From Caldisericia bacterium (GTDB taxonomy: Bacteria > Caldisericota > Caldisericia > JAAYUI01), in the NCBI GenBank assembly GCA_017999835.1, contig JAGNLA010000001.1, forward strand, positions 225,227 through 289,226: 64,000 nucleotides of DNA, in the 5' to 3' direction. The notes under the pieces were generated by a model. That model searched no databases and was not told the DNA's origin. It worked only from the letters and a program-made list of their open reading frames with translations. The first letter of the stretch is position 1; each line of letters starts with the position of its first letter. Made by a program: the position numbers and the translations under genes. Shown here piece after piece: positions 1 through 9,912 of this stretch.

Positions 1-1101
<1,101 letters not shown>

Positions 1102-1102
<1 letters not shown>

Positions 1103-1995
1103 TGCCGCAGGGATACAACACCAACTTTGACTTCCAGTCAAACGGAAAATCAAAAAAGAAACACAATCACGATGACGACGAAGGACTTCCGCCAATCGTC
1201 CAGTTCTCGCTGCCAAAAAGACAGGAAGAAATTATAAACGCCATTGTTAATCAAATCTCATCCGAGCGATTTGTAAAAGCCTGTTTTCTCCTGGGTTCTC
1301 TGGCAAGATCAACTGGCGACGAACTCAGCGACATTGACATGACCATCATCGTTTCTGATAGTAGGGGAGACAAATGGTTCTCAAACATCAAGCCTATCAT
1401 TGAAGGCATAAACCCCACGCTCTTTACCATCAGAACTGACGTGTCAAAAAGATCAGCAGTCTTCATCTTCCCCGACCTAATCGAGCTTGACATTGCGGTC
1501 ATCGAAGAGTCAGAATTCCAGCCTTCACCTGTTTACACCGAGATAAAACCATTGTTTGACCCAGACGATCTTGCTGCAAAAATAAAGGACCGGTCGACGA
1601 GGTTGCCAAAAAAGGCAAAGATTGAAGCCATTCTATCGACTGAGTCTCTGTTCTTCTGGGGTGCACTGGCTGTCAGGAAAAGACTGCTTCGTGACAACGT
1701 CTGGGACGCCAGGGATGCCCTTGAAAAGCTAAGATATCTCATCGTGCATCTTATTGATTTTGCCGAAGGAACACTCAATGGCTACAGAGGCATAGAGCGA
1801 AGGCTTGACAGCGAAACCCTTTTGAGACTGTCAAAAACAGCCCCGTCCTATGACAAGGATGCAGTACTGTCAGCACTTGCTGCCATAACCGACCTGTTTA
1901 TAAAAGTCAGGAACAACGTTTTCGAGCAGTTCGACCTTGAGCCAAACCACAAAGCCACGGAACAGCTTTTAGAAATACTCAGGTCATTTCGATAA
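1102..1995 (+). CDS. nucleotidyltransferase-fold protein coupled to guaB
   Basis: A 297-residue soluble protein of unknown substrate. Residues ~64-78 read GSLARSTGDELSDIDM, the GS...SDiD signature of minimal/kanamycin-type nucleotidyltransferases, with the two metal-binding aspartates in DID. A third acidic position is plausible in ELDIAVIE (~residues 129-136). The N-terminal ~30 residues are hydrophilic and low complexity (KSKKKHNHDDDE). The C-terminal half is helical and could be a substrate or HEPN-like helical domain, though I cannot assign it. It starts inside the guaB stop codon and is followed by a strong hairpin terminator, so it is the last gene of that operon. A role in nucleotide metabolism would be a guess from position only. 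Confidence 0.8.
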
Positions 1996-2010
1996 TCAAT
2001 TGTCAGTCAT

Positions 2011-2046
2011 TAAAAAACCAGCCAAATAGGCTGGTTTTTTATTTTG
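2011..2046. terminator. bidirectional intrinsic terminator
   Basis: AACCAGCC, loop AAATA, GGCTGGTT, flanked by A-runs on the left and T-runs on the right. It ends the guaB operon on the plus strand and equally serves the convergent minus-strand protease gene. Confidence 0.9.
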
Positions 2047-2057
2047 TCATTGCCTGT

Positions 2058-4769
2058 TCATTTTGGATAAAAAACAGTGGCAACTTTGGCAGAAGCCAGC
2101 CAGTCAGTCTGTGCGCCTATCGATTCACTGACAAATCTTAGCGGCACAAGCGTTGTTCCATTTTTAACCGTTGGTGAAACGGTCATTGTCATCTCTTTCC
2201 CGTTAACAAATGCTTTTTTTTGGCCAACGGTCATTTCAATAGTCGTGCCATTCTTTTTAGCTTTAATTTTTTTTGTCTTGGAGTCATAAGTCACATCAAA
2301 ACCGAGTTCTTGTGAGATATATCGCCATGGAACCATCGTCGAACCGCTTATGATTTGCGGTTCTATGTTGAGATCTTTCCCGCATTGGCCGTTGTTCCAA
2401 ACGTTTTTACTACCAATTCTGAAAGCAAGCTCCTTGCGTGACGGCCAGATAACCGTTTTCCTAAACAACAACATTCTGTCAACTTGAACAGGGAAACCAA
2501 CAGACCCACCTAGGTTGCTCACCTTGAGAATTATGTCGTTTTTAAATCTGTCGAGATCAATCTGGAAAGAATATTTCCCATCCGAGGTGAGCGTTACAAT
2601 CTTGTCGTTTATCGTCAGCAGTTGATCGAGAGGTGCTGTTCCGGAAAGTGTCACCTGTCTGTCATTTGAGGGGTTCGATTTTGATGAAACTGTTAGATAC
2701 AACCCCTGAGGGTGAATCTTGACTCTCGATGAAACAGGTCGGTCCTTTAAAAGGATATGGCTCTTCTTTTCAGGAGTCTTGATTTCAAAAGAAAGACCGT
2801 TGATGTCTGAAATCGATTCTTTCTTTGCCTTGAAACAGAAGGAGAATGCAACATCCATGCTGGTAGCACCGAGTTTTTCATTGTTTCTGAAAAACGAGAA
2901 TGTTATTTGTTTGGTTTGTTTGTTGTCGACAACCTGCCATTCGGGACACAAATAATCGAAGGTTGAAAAATTCCCAAGTCTTTTGTCAACAAGCTCAATC
3001 AACGCCGGATCGTACTGAATTATGCCGCTCATCGACATTACAGGCATTGATGGTTTAATCAGAAGGTCAATCCAGAATTCCTGCCCTGGCTTCACATAAA
3101 CATACTCTGGCGAAAGGATAACCTGGGTATGTTCGAGAAGAGGTGCTTCGATTTTAACGCCAAAAGTCGCCCTCCCGTAATACGACCGAGAGTCGCAGTT
3201 GATCTCAATGACGTATTCTCCAACCGGCATGTTCGCAGGTGCGGAAACCAAAACAATGACTTCGCGGTTTGGATACATCGGCACCTGGATGTTTTGAAAA
3301 GTAACTTTGAATCTCGGGTCTGCCTTGTAGTCAAGGGAAATTTCATCTTTTGATGAAGTGATTCCGAATGTGAGCGTGGTCTGCCCTTCCTGGCCTGCCT
3401 GTATCGTAATGCTAGCGGGTTTAAAATTCATCGGCATAACCGATTTGGGCTGCAATGGGTCAAGCCTCATGAGCGGATCTCCGAGCAAAATGTAGGAGTA
3501 AACATTTTGAGCCCATTTTTTTGCCCATGCGTTGGTTCCGGCGTAGGTTGAATAAAATTCCTTCATGGTTTTGGCAAGTGACCATCCTAGTGTTTCACCC
3601 TGACAATAATATTTCATGAGATTGTATGTAATTGTCTGGTTACCGCCATCATTTGGTTCAGTCCAACCCGGGATGAAGTAGTTTATGGCTGTTGCGCCTA
3701 TGTAAGCGCCAGCACCCTGTCTTAACATGGTGGAACCCAACGAGGCTGCGCCACCAACAATATTTGCCGTCGAACAGGCCGTAGAAACAACAACTGATGC
3801 TCTTATAGTCTCTCCAAACACCTGTTCTGCGGTTATCAAGTCAGGACGTTTGATCTCTGCTCCATCGGGGTAGCCATTGCCGTTGGCATCAAACTCCCAG
3901 ATCTTTCTATTCACCTTGTCAGGTTCACCATGGGCAAGAATATTGACAACTCCAAACTCCATATCAGAAATCATCTGCAGAAGATTTGTTGAGTTCAAAG
4001 CTTTATCGGATTTTGGTCGAGGTTTGTTTTTGGGTCTGAAACCTTCTGCCTCGTACATGGTTTTTCTAGAAAAACCATTCTTTTGCAGGATATCTGCCCA
4101 TATAACTTCCATCATATCCGAGCCGTCTGTGAAAATGTTCGTGGGATCGTTTTCTTCGCGATCATAAAGATAAATCGATGCCGCCTGAAGAATTGACCGC
4201 CTGAACGATGAAGAATCATAACCGATGATCCTGTCGCAGATTTTTTTCACCACCGCAGGTTCAGAAAACGGAATCCTCCCAACTGAGACGGTCGGTATTG
4301 GCACTATCCCATCATCCGATGGCTCTCCAAGTCTGCCGTCCTTGTCCTTGTCCCATTCTATTCCAAGCACCTGATAATAAAAATCCGAATAGAGCGGACC
4401 GAAACCTTCGGAAGAGTAGTGATCAACATTATTGTCAGGATAGAGCTTGGCCATCGGAATATCATTGACATCACCCACAAACAGGACATTGGTGAAACCC
4501 ATTGGCTTCTGATTGACATCAAGGTAATTCCAAAGCTGCTTGTGTCCAGGCATCGATTCGGTTGGATTTGTGACAATATCCCTGATGCTAACAAGCTTAA
4601 TGACTTCTCCCTGTTCTTGTCTATATTTTACAAGTTCGCTGACCGAAGACTCGCACCCTGGAGCCGTAATAACAAGATAGCTTATGCGTTCCTGGGATTG
4701 TGTCCTGATAGGCGAAAACGGCACTGCAAGAACAGCGCAACAGATTAGTGTGGCGAATTTGAAACGCAT
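2058..4769 (-). CDS. secreted gingipain-like (C25) cysteine protease with cohesin-like and stalk domains
   Basis: A 903-residue exported protein. From the chosen ATG (MRFKFATLICC) a signal peptide covers ~1-25. An upstream TTG at 4805 is possible but lies inside a hairpin. Residues ~30-420 match the C25/gingipain catalytic domain: His280 in NILAHGEPD and Cys332 in VVVSTACSTAN form the expected dyad, followed by SYILLGDPLMRL typical of the domain end. Next come a beta-sandwich segment, a cohesin-like segment (~525-670, with GIIQYDPALIEL), an Ig-like repeat, and a C-terminal copper-amine-oxidase-N-type stalk domain (TMVPWRYISQELGF, TTLVPLRFVSESIG). Probably an extracellular peptidase displayed on or shed from the cell surface. 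It follows another stalk protein on the same strand. Confidence 0.88.
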   Translation of the reverse strand: MRFKFATLICCAVLAVPFSPIRTQSQERISYLVITAPGCESSVSELVKYRQEQGEVIKLVSIRDIVTNPTESMPGHKQLWNYLDVNQKPMGFTNVLFVGDVNDIPMAKLYPDNNVDHYSSEGFGPLYSDFYYQVLGIEWDKDKDGRLGEPSDDGIVPIPTVSVGRIPFSEPAVVKKICDRIIGYDSSSFRRSILQAASIYLYDREENDPTNIFTDGSDMMEVIWADILQKNGFSRKTMYEAEGFRPKNKPRPKSDKALNSTNLLQMISDMEFGVVNILAHGEPDKVNRKIWEFDANGNGYPDGAEIKRPDLITAEQVFGETIRASVVVSTACSTANIVGGAASLGSTMLRQGAGAYIGATAINYFIPGWTEPNDGGNQTITYNLMKYYCQGETLGWSLAKTMKEFYSTYAGTNAWAKKWAQNVYSYILLGDPLMRLDPLQPKSVMPMNFKPASITIQAGQEGQTTLTFGITSSKDEISLDYKADPRFKVTFQNIQVPMYPNREVIVLVSAPANMPVGEYVIEINCDSRSYYGRATFGVKIEAPLLEHTQVILSPEYVYVKPGQEFWIDLLIKPSMPVMSMSGIIQYDPALIELVDKRLGNFSTFDYLCPEWQVVDNKQTKQITFSFFRNNEKLGATSMDVAFSFCFKAKKESISDINGLSFEIKTPEKKSHILLKDRPVSSRVKIHPQGLYLTVSSKSNPSNDRQVTLSGTAPLDQLLTINDKIVTLTSDGKYSFQIDLDRFKNDIILKVSNLGGSVGFPVQVDRMLLFRKTVIWPSRKELAFRIGSKNVWNNGQCGKDLNIEPQIISGSTMVPWRYISQELGFDVTYDSKTKKIKAKKNGTTIEMTVGQKKAFVNGKEMTMTVSPTVKNGTTLVPLRFVSESIGAQTDWLASAKVATVFYPK

Positions 4770-4785
4770 CTTGGTTAATGTAATG

Positions 4786-4822
4786 AATAATCCCTGCCAG
4801 CTCAAGACCGACAGGGATTATT
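4786..4822 (-). terminator. perfect 11-bp inverted repeat between two secreted-protein genes
   Basis: AATAATCCCTG and CAGGGATTATT flank a 15-base loop, 10 bases past the upstream gene's stop codon and 17 bases before the protease ATG. No long T-run follows, so it may act as a weak terminator, an attenuator or an mRNA-stabilising hairpin that sets unequal expression of the two genes. Confidence 0.55.
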
Positions 4823-4832
4823 CTTTAACTCC

Positions 4833-7772
4833 TTAATATGATTTTCTTGTTATGGCTATCGACTTGTCTTCGGCCTTGTAAACAACTTCAGCGCCGAAGT
4901 TTTCAGCAATGAATCTCAATGGCACAAATGTCTTTCCGTTCTTGATTTCCGGAGGAACATCCAATGCGACTGGTTCCTGGTTAACGAAAGCGGTCTTTGA
5001 TCCGATTCTCATTAAGATGAAGATTTTCCCTCTGCCATCTTCCATTGTTATCGAAACACTCTTGTCTTCTGGCAACCACTCTACTTTCGCCTTGAACGCC
5101 TCAGAGATTGCCCTGATAGGGACCATCGTCCTGCCACCAGATATATATGGGGCTTCTTGAAGTTCTGTAATGCTCTCGTCGACGATCATGGTTTTGTTGC
5201 CAACAAGCATTGCAATGGTTGTTTTATGCCAATTGATTACTTCGAATGTCTTCTGGCTTACATTGCCAACCTTGTCCATGGCAATGATTGTAACAGTGTT
5301 CTTTCCGACTTGCACCGGGATCTCCGCCTGAAATAGATCATTAATAACAAGTGCGTCTACCTGGTTAATCATGACTTTGCTGCCTGGTTCGACTCTGCCT
5401 TTGATTTTTACATCAATCTGGTCAACAATTTCCGGTATATCATCAATCATGATCTCCGGTGGGACGTTATCCATTTCAATGGTTGCATACTTTTCGGTTT
5501 TGTTTCCGGATGCATCCGTTGAGACAACCCTTATCTCGTTTTTCCCGTATACCAACTTGACCAATGACTTGAATCTTCCTGTTGGATCGACCGGGACTGT
5601 CTGACCCCCGACCATTACATAACAGTCAGGGTCGGTTTTACCGCTGACGTAAACGGTTGTGTCCTTGGTTATCTCCGGAAGTTTGTCCAACTCAAGCAGT
5701 GGCGGGGCCTGGTCTCTGGTTACCCTGAATGTCGTTGTTCCTTCTTTGAATCCTTCTTTATCGGCCAGGACATCAACAACACCTTCCTGGGTGAAGCTGC
5801 AGGCCATTTTTACAACGCCTTTGCTGTTTGTGATTGATGTTGCTTCCAGCCCTGCACCTTTCATCTTTATTGTGGCCTCAGAAACAGGTTCGCTGGTACC
5901 AAGGACACTGCATGTGAGAGTAGCTGTTGACTGTTGACCTACTTCGGGCTGTTTGTCCCATTCAATCTCGATTTCAAGCCCTTTATAAACATCCATCCAC
6001 ATTAGTTTTTGATAATCATAGTATTGCGACCCACCCGACACTTCACTAGCAAACCATTTGTTTTTGTTGTGCCATCTAACCTCAATGGTTTCGTATCCTG
6101 TGCCGGTAGGAGTAAAGTGAATGGTTGTTTCAGTGTCATTGTACTGTTGGTTGTATTCCAGCCTGCCATAAATTGCAGCCTCGTGCTGATTTCCGACAAG
6201 ACCGACTTCCCCTTCAGAGGCAACCGGCAAATCTCTTGAGTCGGCAGGCGACACAACAGCAATGATGTGGTTTGGAACCGAATACACCAGATCATAGTTT
6301 TCCGGCTTGAGATACTGTTTACCAATCTCTTCCCTGGTTTCAGCCCAAAGGAATCTTATCGATGGCGGGGAAATTCTTGCCAATGTTTGTGGAACTGCAT
6401 CAAAATCGAGGAAATAAACACCGTCACCCCTGTATCTTGTGGTAAGCTTTTTTGGTGAGTACTTGTCTGATGGTGGTCTGCCAGCAACGTCATAATCGCC
6501 AAGAACACTGTTTCCAACCAAACCACCGACGTTGCAGGCATCTTCGGCAAACAGATAGAACGATGTCTGTCCTTTTAAATCAAGATTCAAAGAATCTCTG
6601 TAGTCGATTCTCGAATTTTCGTCAAAGTTTGCAAAAATCCAGCCATCAAAATATGGTTTGTTGTAGATCGAACCCAAACCCCAACCGCCATGTTCGGTTG
6701 GCGGAAGGTCAAAGAACGGGTTCTCATCAAATGTTCCATCAGAGTACATGAAGTTGACTGTATTATAATAGGTGTAGTAGGAAGTCCATCGGGTATTGGT
6801 CACATCACAGACATACTGTGAGCCAAACCTGAAGAGTTCCTTGTTGTTCCACTCAAGCTTGCCATTGTTATTGAGATCGAGGCCGATGTGAAGGTCATAC
6901 CTTGCACCAGTATCAAGAAGGTAATAGCAAGTGCCATTGGAATAAACACTTTGTGACCAATTCTGTGTTGGTTTGGTAGCCCATTCATAGTTTGCCGGTC
7001 TTGTCACAAACGGGGTAAATCTGGCTGTTCTTTTGACTCCGCCGCAAAGGCTGACACCTTCGGTGACACCTTTGATGATTCTTCCGTTGGCGTCGTAGCA
7101 TGTAACAACGATATTGTAAATTCTGTTGTCGCAAGCTGTCATGATGAAGTCTGGGTCGCCTGGGGTTTCAAAAACTCGCCCATCCGGGTCGTCCATGTTT
7201 TTAATGCTGTAGGTTACTTGTGGGAGCTTGACTGGAATCCTGACTGAACCGGCCGTTCTTCTGTCAGGGGTGATGACCTTTAATAAAAGGTCACCCTCGT
7301 CATTGGCAACAAATCCCCTGAAAGTGTAGACGCCATTTGAAGCCTGCGAGAAATCGATCTCGATGAGGTCTTTACCAAACAGTTTTCTGTTGCATGACGC
7401 CGATCCGTCGTCATTGTGCAGATCGGTTCTTGTCCAGTAATACTGTGGCAGAGTGGCGCTGTACCCGTACAGCGATGTGTTGTCAGGATGAGGGTCGATA
7501 AAACAATTGTTCCAAACGGTGTTCTTTTCAATCGTCGACCCGTCACTTGCCCTGGTCAGATCGACCGGATTTCCGCTTGCATCGGTTACGATAATCTGAA
7601 GTGGCGTGCCGTCCTGCATCAACTCTGAAGCCACGCCGGCCGTTAACACGGGTGGGTTAAACGTAATCACGAGAGCTGAGGCGGCCTGTGCAGTTTTTGG
7701 TGTAACTGCAGGCACGATCACCAGCACTGATAAGGCCATGACGGCCGCAAGAATTGTTCTGATGACTTTCAT
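4833..7772 (-). CDS. large secreted Ig-like/stalk-domain protein
   Basis: A 979-residue exported protein with no recognisable enzyme. The ATG at 7772 has GGAGG 8 bases upstream and opens a clean signal peptide (MKVIRTILAAVMALSV to AQA, ~1-31). The first ~600 residues are unassigned beta-rich sequence with many aromatic and Asn/Asp residues. They are followed by an invasin/Big-like Ig segment (ATIKMKGAGLEATS), two glucodextranase-type Ig repeats (VYVSGKTDPDCYV and VKIKGRVEPGSKV), and a C-terminal two-part stalk domain (TMVPIRAISEAF, TFVPLRFIAENFG). It is first in a two-gene unit with the C25 protease. Surface display, adhesion or scaffolding is likely, but no ligand can be named from sequence. 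Confidence 0.85.
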   Translation of the reverse strand: MKVIRTILAAVMALSVLVIVPAVTPKTAQAASALVITFNPPVLTAGVASELMQDGTPLQIIVTDASGNPVDLTRASDGSTIEKNTVWNNCFIDPHPDNTSLYGYSATLPQYYWTRTDLHNDDGSASCNRKLFGKDLIEIDFSQASNGVYTFRGFVANDEGDLLLKVITPDRRTAGSVRIPVKLPQVTYSIKNMDDPDGRVFETPGDPDFIMTACDNRIYNIVVTCYDANGRIIKGVTEGVSLCGGVKRTARFTPFVTRPANYEWATKPTQNWSQSVYSNGTCYYLLDTGARYDLHIGLDLNNNGKLEWNNKELFRFGSQYVCDVTNTRWTSYYTYYNTVNFMYSDGTFDENPFFDLPPTEHGGWGLGSIYNKPYFDGWIFANFDENSRIDYRDSLNLDLKGQTSFYLFAEDACNVGGLVGNSVLGDYDVAGRPPSDKYSPKKLTTRYRGDGVYFLDFDAVPQTLARISPPSIRFLWAETREEIGKQYLKPENYDLVYSVPNHIIAVVSPADSRDLPVASEGEVGLVGNQHEAAIYGRLEYNQQYNDTETTIHFTPTGTGYETIEVRWHNKNKWFASEVSGGSQYYDYQKLMWMDVYKGLEIEIEWDKQPEVGQQSTATLTCSVLGTSEPVSEATIKMKGAGLEATSITNSKGVVKMACSFTQEGVVDVLADKEGFKEGTTTFRVTRDQAPPLLELDKLPEITKDTTVYVSGKTDPDCYVMVGGQTVPVDPTGRFKSLVKLVYGKNEIRVVSTDASGNKTEKYATIEMDNVPPEIMIDDIPEIVDQIDVKIKGRVEPGSKVMINQVDALVINDLFQAEIPVQVGKNTVTIIAMDKVGNVSQKTFEVINWHKTTIAMLVGNKTMIVDESITELQEAPYISGGRTMVPIRAISEAFKAKVEWLPEDKSVSITMEDGRGKIFILMRIGSKTAFVNQEPVALDVPPEIKNGKTFVPLRFIAENFGAEVVYKAEDKSIAITRKSY

Positions 7773-7798
7773 GAACAACCTCCATTGAGTTATTTGAT

Positions 7799-7826
7799 TT
7801 GAATACATTCCAAAAGTCATTATAGT
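7799..7826. promoter_or_regulatory. overlapping divergent promoters
   Basis: Plus strand: TTGAAT (7799-7804), 16-base spacer, TATAGT (7821-7826) toward the nitroreductase. Minus strand: a perfect TATAAT (complement of 7819-7824) toward the secreted Ig/stalk protein, with a poor -35. The two -10 boxes overlap, so polymerase can occupy only one at a time. Confidence 0.55.
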
Positions 7827-7863
7827 TCATTTCATATCTTAACATTGAAAGAGGCACAGGTAC

Positions 7864-8568
7864 ATGAAAAATGCCGGGCAAGAATTCTTTGCAAAATCAT
7901 CCTATACAAAAAATATGGAAGAAAGTGATTTTTCCGAGGCAGAAGTCCCAAACAGAAACATAATCTCAAATCTTTCTTTACCTGACCATCTACAAAAATC
8001 TCCACTGGAAAATCTTGTGGCTAACAGGAGATCCAAACGACAATTTGACAGCATCGCAATAACAAAAGAACAGCTTTCCTATCTCCTGTGGGCAACTCAG
8101 GGTATTACCCAAACAAGAGGATCAGCCAATCTTCGTGCTGTTGCGTCGGCTGGCAATTGTCATTGCTTTAACACTTATATCGTGCCAAACATGGTTGAGG
8201 GTTTATCGAAGGGTTTATACCTGTTTGATCCTATAAAAAATTCACTCGGCTTGATAAAATCAGGCAATCTTTCCGATGAGCTGGCCAAAGCCTGCTTAAA
8301 CCAGAAAATGACGGCTGAATGTGCGGTTTGTTTCATCTGGACGGCGGTTACGCCAAGGATGACAGGTAGATATGGCCTGAGAGGATACAGGTATATGTTC
8401 ATCGATGCCGGTCATGTAGGGGCTCACCTTCAACTTGCATGCGAAGATCTTGGTCTGGGTTCATGCAACATCGCAGCATACATGGACGATGGATTGGCAC
8501 AATTCCTTGGACTCGAATCAGAAAACGAAATCCCGGTTTATGTCGGTGTTGCCGGCTGGATTAAATAG
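7864..8568 (+). CDS. SagB-type / nitroreductase-family oxidoreductase
   Basis: A 234-residue FMN-binding-fold protein. Residues ~57-63 give RRSKRQF, the conserved RRSxRxF-type phosphate-binding motif of nitroreductases. The central region (SAGNCHCFNTY) corresponds to the usual S-G-(A/G)-x-(H/Y) flavin contact, and the C-terminus contains the ACEDLGLGSCNIAA helix-turn found in SagB-like dehydrogenases. These enzymes reduce nitro/quinone compounds or dehydrogenate azolines in peptide maturation. No peptide precursor or cyclodehydratase is nearby, so a general redox role is more likely. The N-terminal ~35 residues are outside the fold, and an internal ATG at 7915 is an alternative start. There is no clear terminator before the convergent GTPase gene. 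Confidence 0.85.
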   Translation: MKNAGQEFFAKSSYTKNMEESDFSEAEVPNRNIISNLSLPDHLQKSPLENLVANRRSKRQFDSIAITKEQLSYLLWATQGITQTRGSANLRAVASAGNCHCFNTYIVPNMVEGLSKGLYLFDPIKNSLGLIKSGNLSDELAKACLNQKMTAECAVCFIWTAVTPRMTGRYGLRGYRYMFIDAGHVGAHLQLACEDLGLGSCNIAAYMDDGLAQFLGLESENEIPVYVGVAGWIK

Positions 8569-8581
8569 ATTTCCAAAAAAA

Positions 8582-9163
8582 TCAGTGAATCTTTGAGACA
8601 GCCATCTTGGTAATCTGCTTAAGGGTTTCTCTCACTCCAACACCCTGGGTCGCCACTGCTTCAAAATACATGTACCTGCCTTCAGGATTGAGGGCATCCT
8701 GCAAAACATCAAGCGGTATGGCATTGGGAAGGTCACGCTTGTTGTATTGCATGATTATTGGAATCTTGTCCATGTCGATACCGTATTCGGTGAGGTTGTC
8801 GACCATGTCCTGATAGTTGTCGATGTTGGCTTCAAGTTTGTCCGGGTCGGAATCGGCCACAAAGACAATGGCATCAACCGATTTGAGGATTGATTTTCTG
8901 GTTAGTCCATAGATAGCTTGACCAGGAACGGTGTAGACACCGAGCCTGAGCTGGAATCCTCTGACTTCACCAAGATCAAGCGGTAAAAAGTCAAAGAATA
9001 GGGTTCTTTCTGTGGCTGTTGCTATCGAGGTGAACTGACCTTTTACGTCTGGTGGGACAAGATCATAAATGATCTGTAAATTTGTTGTCTTGCCCGAGAG
9101 CGCTGGCCCGTAATAAACGATTTTGACGTTGATTTCTTTTGTGGCGAAATTGACAAGTGCCAT
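8582..9163 (-). CDS. mglA: MglA-like small Ras-type GTPase
   Basis: A 193-residue cytoplasmic GTPase. G1 is GPALSGKTT (residues ~19-27), G3 is TVPGQ, and G4 is NKRDL. The TVPGQ form, rather than the eukaryotic DTAGQ, is characteristic of bacterial MglA proteins. The translation start has a GGAGG about 10 bases upstream. It lies 19 bases downstream of the Roadblock gene on the same strand, the canonical MglB-MglA arrangement in which the Roadblock dimer is the GTPase-activating partner. In known systems such pairs set cell polarity, motility or protein localisation; which process applies here cannot be seen, as no motility genes are adjacent. Confidence 0.93.
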   Translation of the reverse strand: MALVNFATKEINVKIVYYGPALSGKTTNLQIIYDLVPPDVKGQFTSIATATERTLFFDFLPLDLGEVRGFQLRLGVYTVPGQAIYGLTRKSILKSVDAIVFVADSDPDKLEANIDNYQDMVDNLTEYGIDMDKIPIIMQYNKRDLPNAIPLDVLQDALNPEGRYMYFEAVATQGVGVRETLKQITKMAVSKIH

Positions 9164-9182
9164 CTCTTAGTGCCTCCTGAAC

Positions 9183-9659
9183 CTAGAGGATATTGTCAAG
9201 GTTGATGTCGGAATCGAAGTCTTCTCCTCCAAATTCAGCAGACACCTGCTGCGCCATTCTTTCCATGACCGGTTCAAGGGCTCCTGAGATCTTTTTTGCC
9301 CAGAACCTGATGGCTCCAATTGGAGCCCTGTTGTCAAAAATCATAATCAAAAGGGCTTCAGGGGAGAGAAGGGAGATATGGATATTGTTTTCAGAACCCT
9401 GGTGGAACGTGATTGTAAACTCGGATTCTCCAATTTGTCGAGCAAGTTCGTTTGTTGCTGCATATACACCGGCCGAAAGAGCTGCGATGGCTGATGCTGC
9501 CTGACGTGTTGCCGGACCATGCTTGCTGATGAGCTGTCCAGATTTGTCAACCAGGAAAATATGTTTTGCTTGTGAGTCTATAAGTGTTTTTGCAAGGTAT
9601 TCATCAATCTCGCGAAGTTCGTTTTCAGAAATCACAAGATTTGTGAGTCTATCGGCCAT
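9183..9659 (-). CDS. mglB: Roadblock/LC7 (MglB-like) protein
   Basis: A 158-residue protein from the ATG preceded by GGAG (MADRLTNLVI). The central segment, IFLVDKSGQLISKHG followed by AASAIAALSAGVYAAT and NIHISLLSPEALLIMIFD, has the alternating pattern of Roadblock/LC7 domains. It precedes the MglA-like GTPase by 19 bases and is presumably co-transcribed and cognate with it, acting as GAP and scaffold. The acidic C-terminal tail (FGGEDFDSDINLDNIL) is not part of the fold. A good sigma-70-type promoter lies just upstream. Confidence 0.9.
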   Translation of the reverse strand: MADRLTNLVISENELREIDEYLAKTLIDSQAKHIFLVDKSGQLISKHGPATRQAASAIAALSAGVYAATNELARQIGESEFTITFHQGSENNIHISLLSPEALLIMIFDNRAPIGAIRFWAKKISGALEPVMERMAQQVSAEFGGEDFDSDINLDNIL

Positions 9660-9687
9660 AAAAATCACTCCTTCCGTTTTCAAGCTA

Positions 9688-9715
9688 ATGATACCGCACT
9701 AAACATCCTTGTCAA
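9688..9715 (-). promoter_or_regulatory. promoter of the mglB-mglA pair
   Basis: On the minus strand: TTGACA (complement of 9710-9715), 16-base spacer, TATCAT (complement of 9688-9693), about 30 bases upstream of the mglB ATG. Confidence 0.7.
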
Positions 9716-9861
9716 CATATTCAAAGCTAGCACCAACTTTAGTGGCTATTTGGCATTTCGTCGGAACCGGGAAGCTGTTCAGTTTGTATGATGGGCAAAG
9801 GAGATAAAAACCCGATTAGGAACTAACGAAAACCTTTAATTAAAAACATCAGTTTTCACTG

Positions 9862-9889
9862 TTGACAGCAAAAAAAACGAATGTAAAGT
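9862..9889 (+). promoter_or_regulatory. promoter of thioredoxin-like lipoprotein genes
   Basis: TTGACA at 9862-9867, 16-base spacer and a weak TAAAGT at 9884-9889, 23 bases before the ATG. The rest of the 250-base gap back to mglB shows no gene. Confidence 0.5.
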
Positions 9890-9912
9890 TAGGGCATTAC
9901 CAAGGAGGATAG

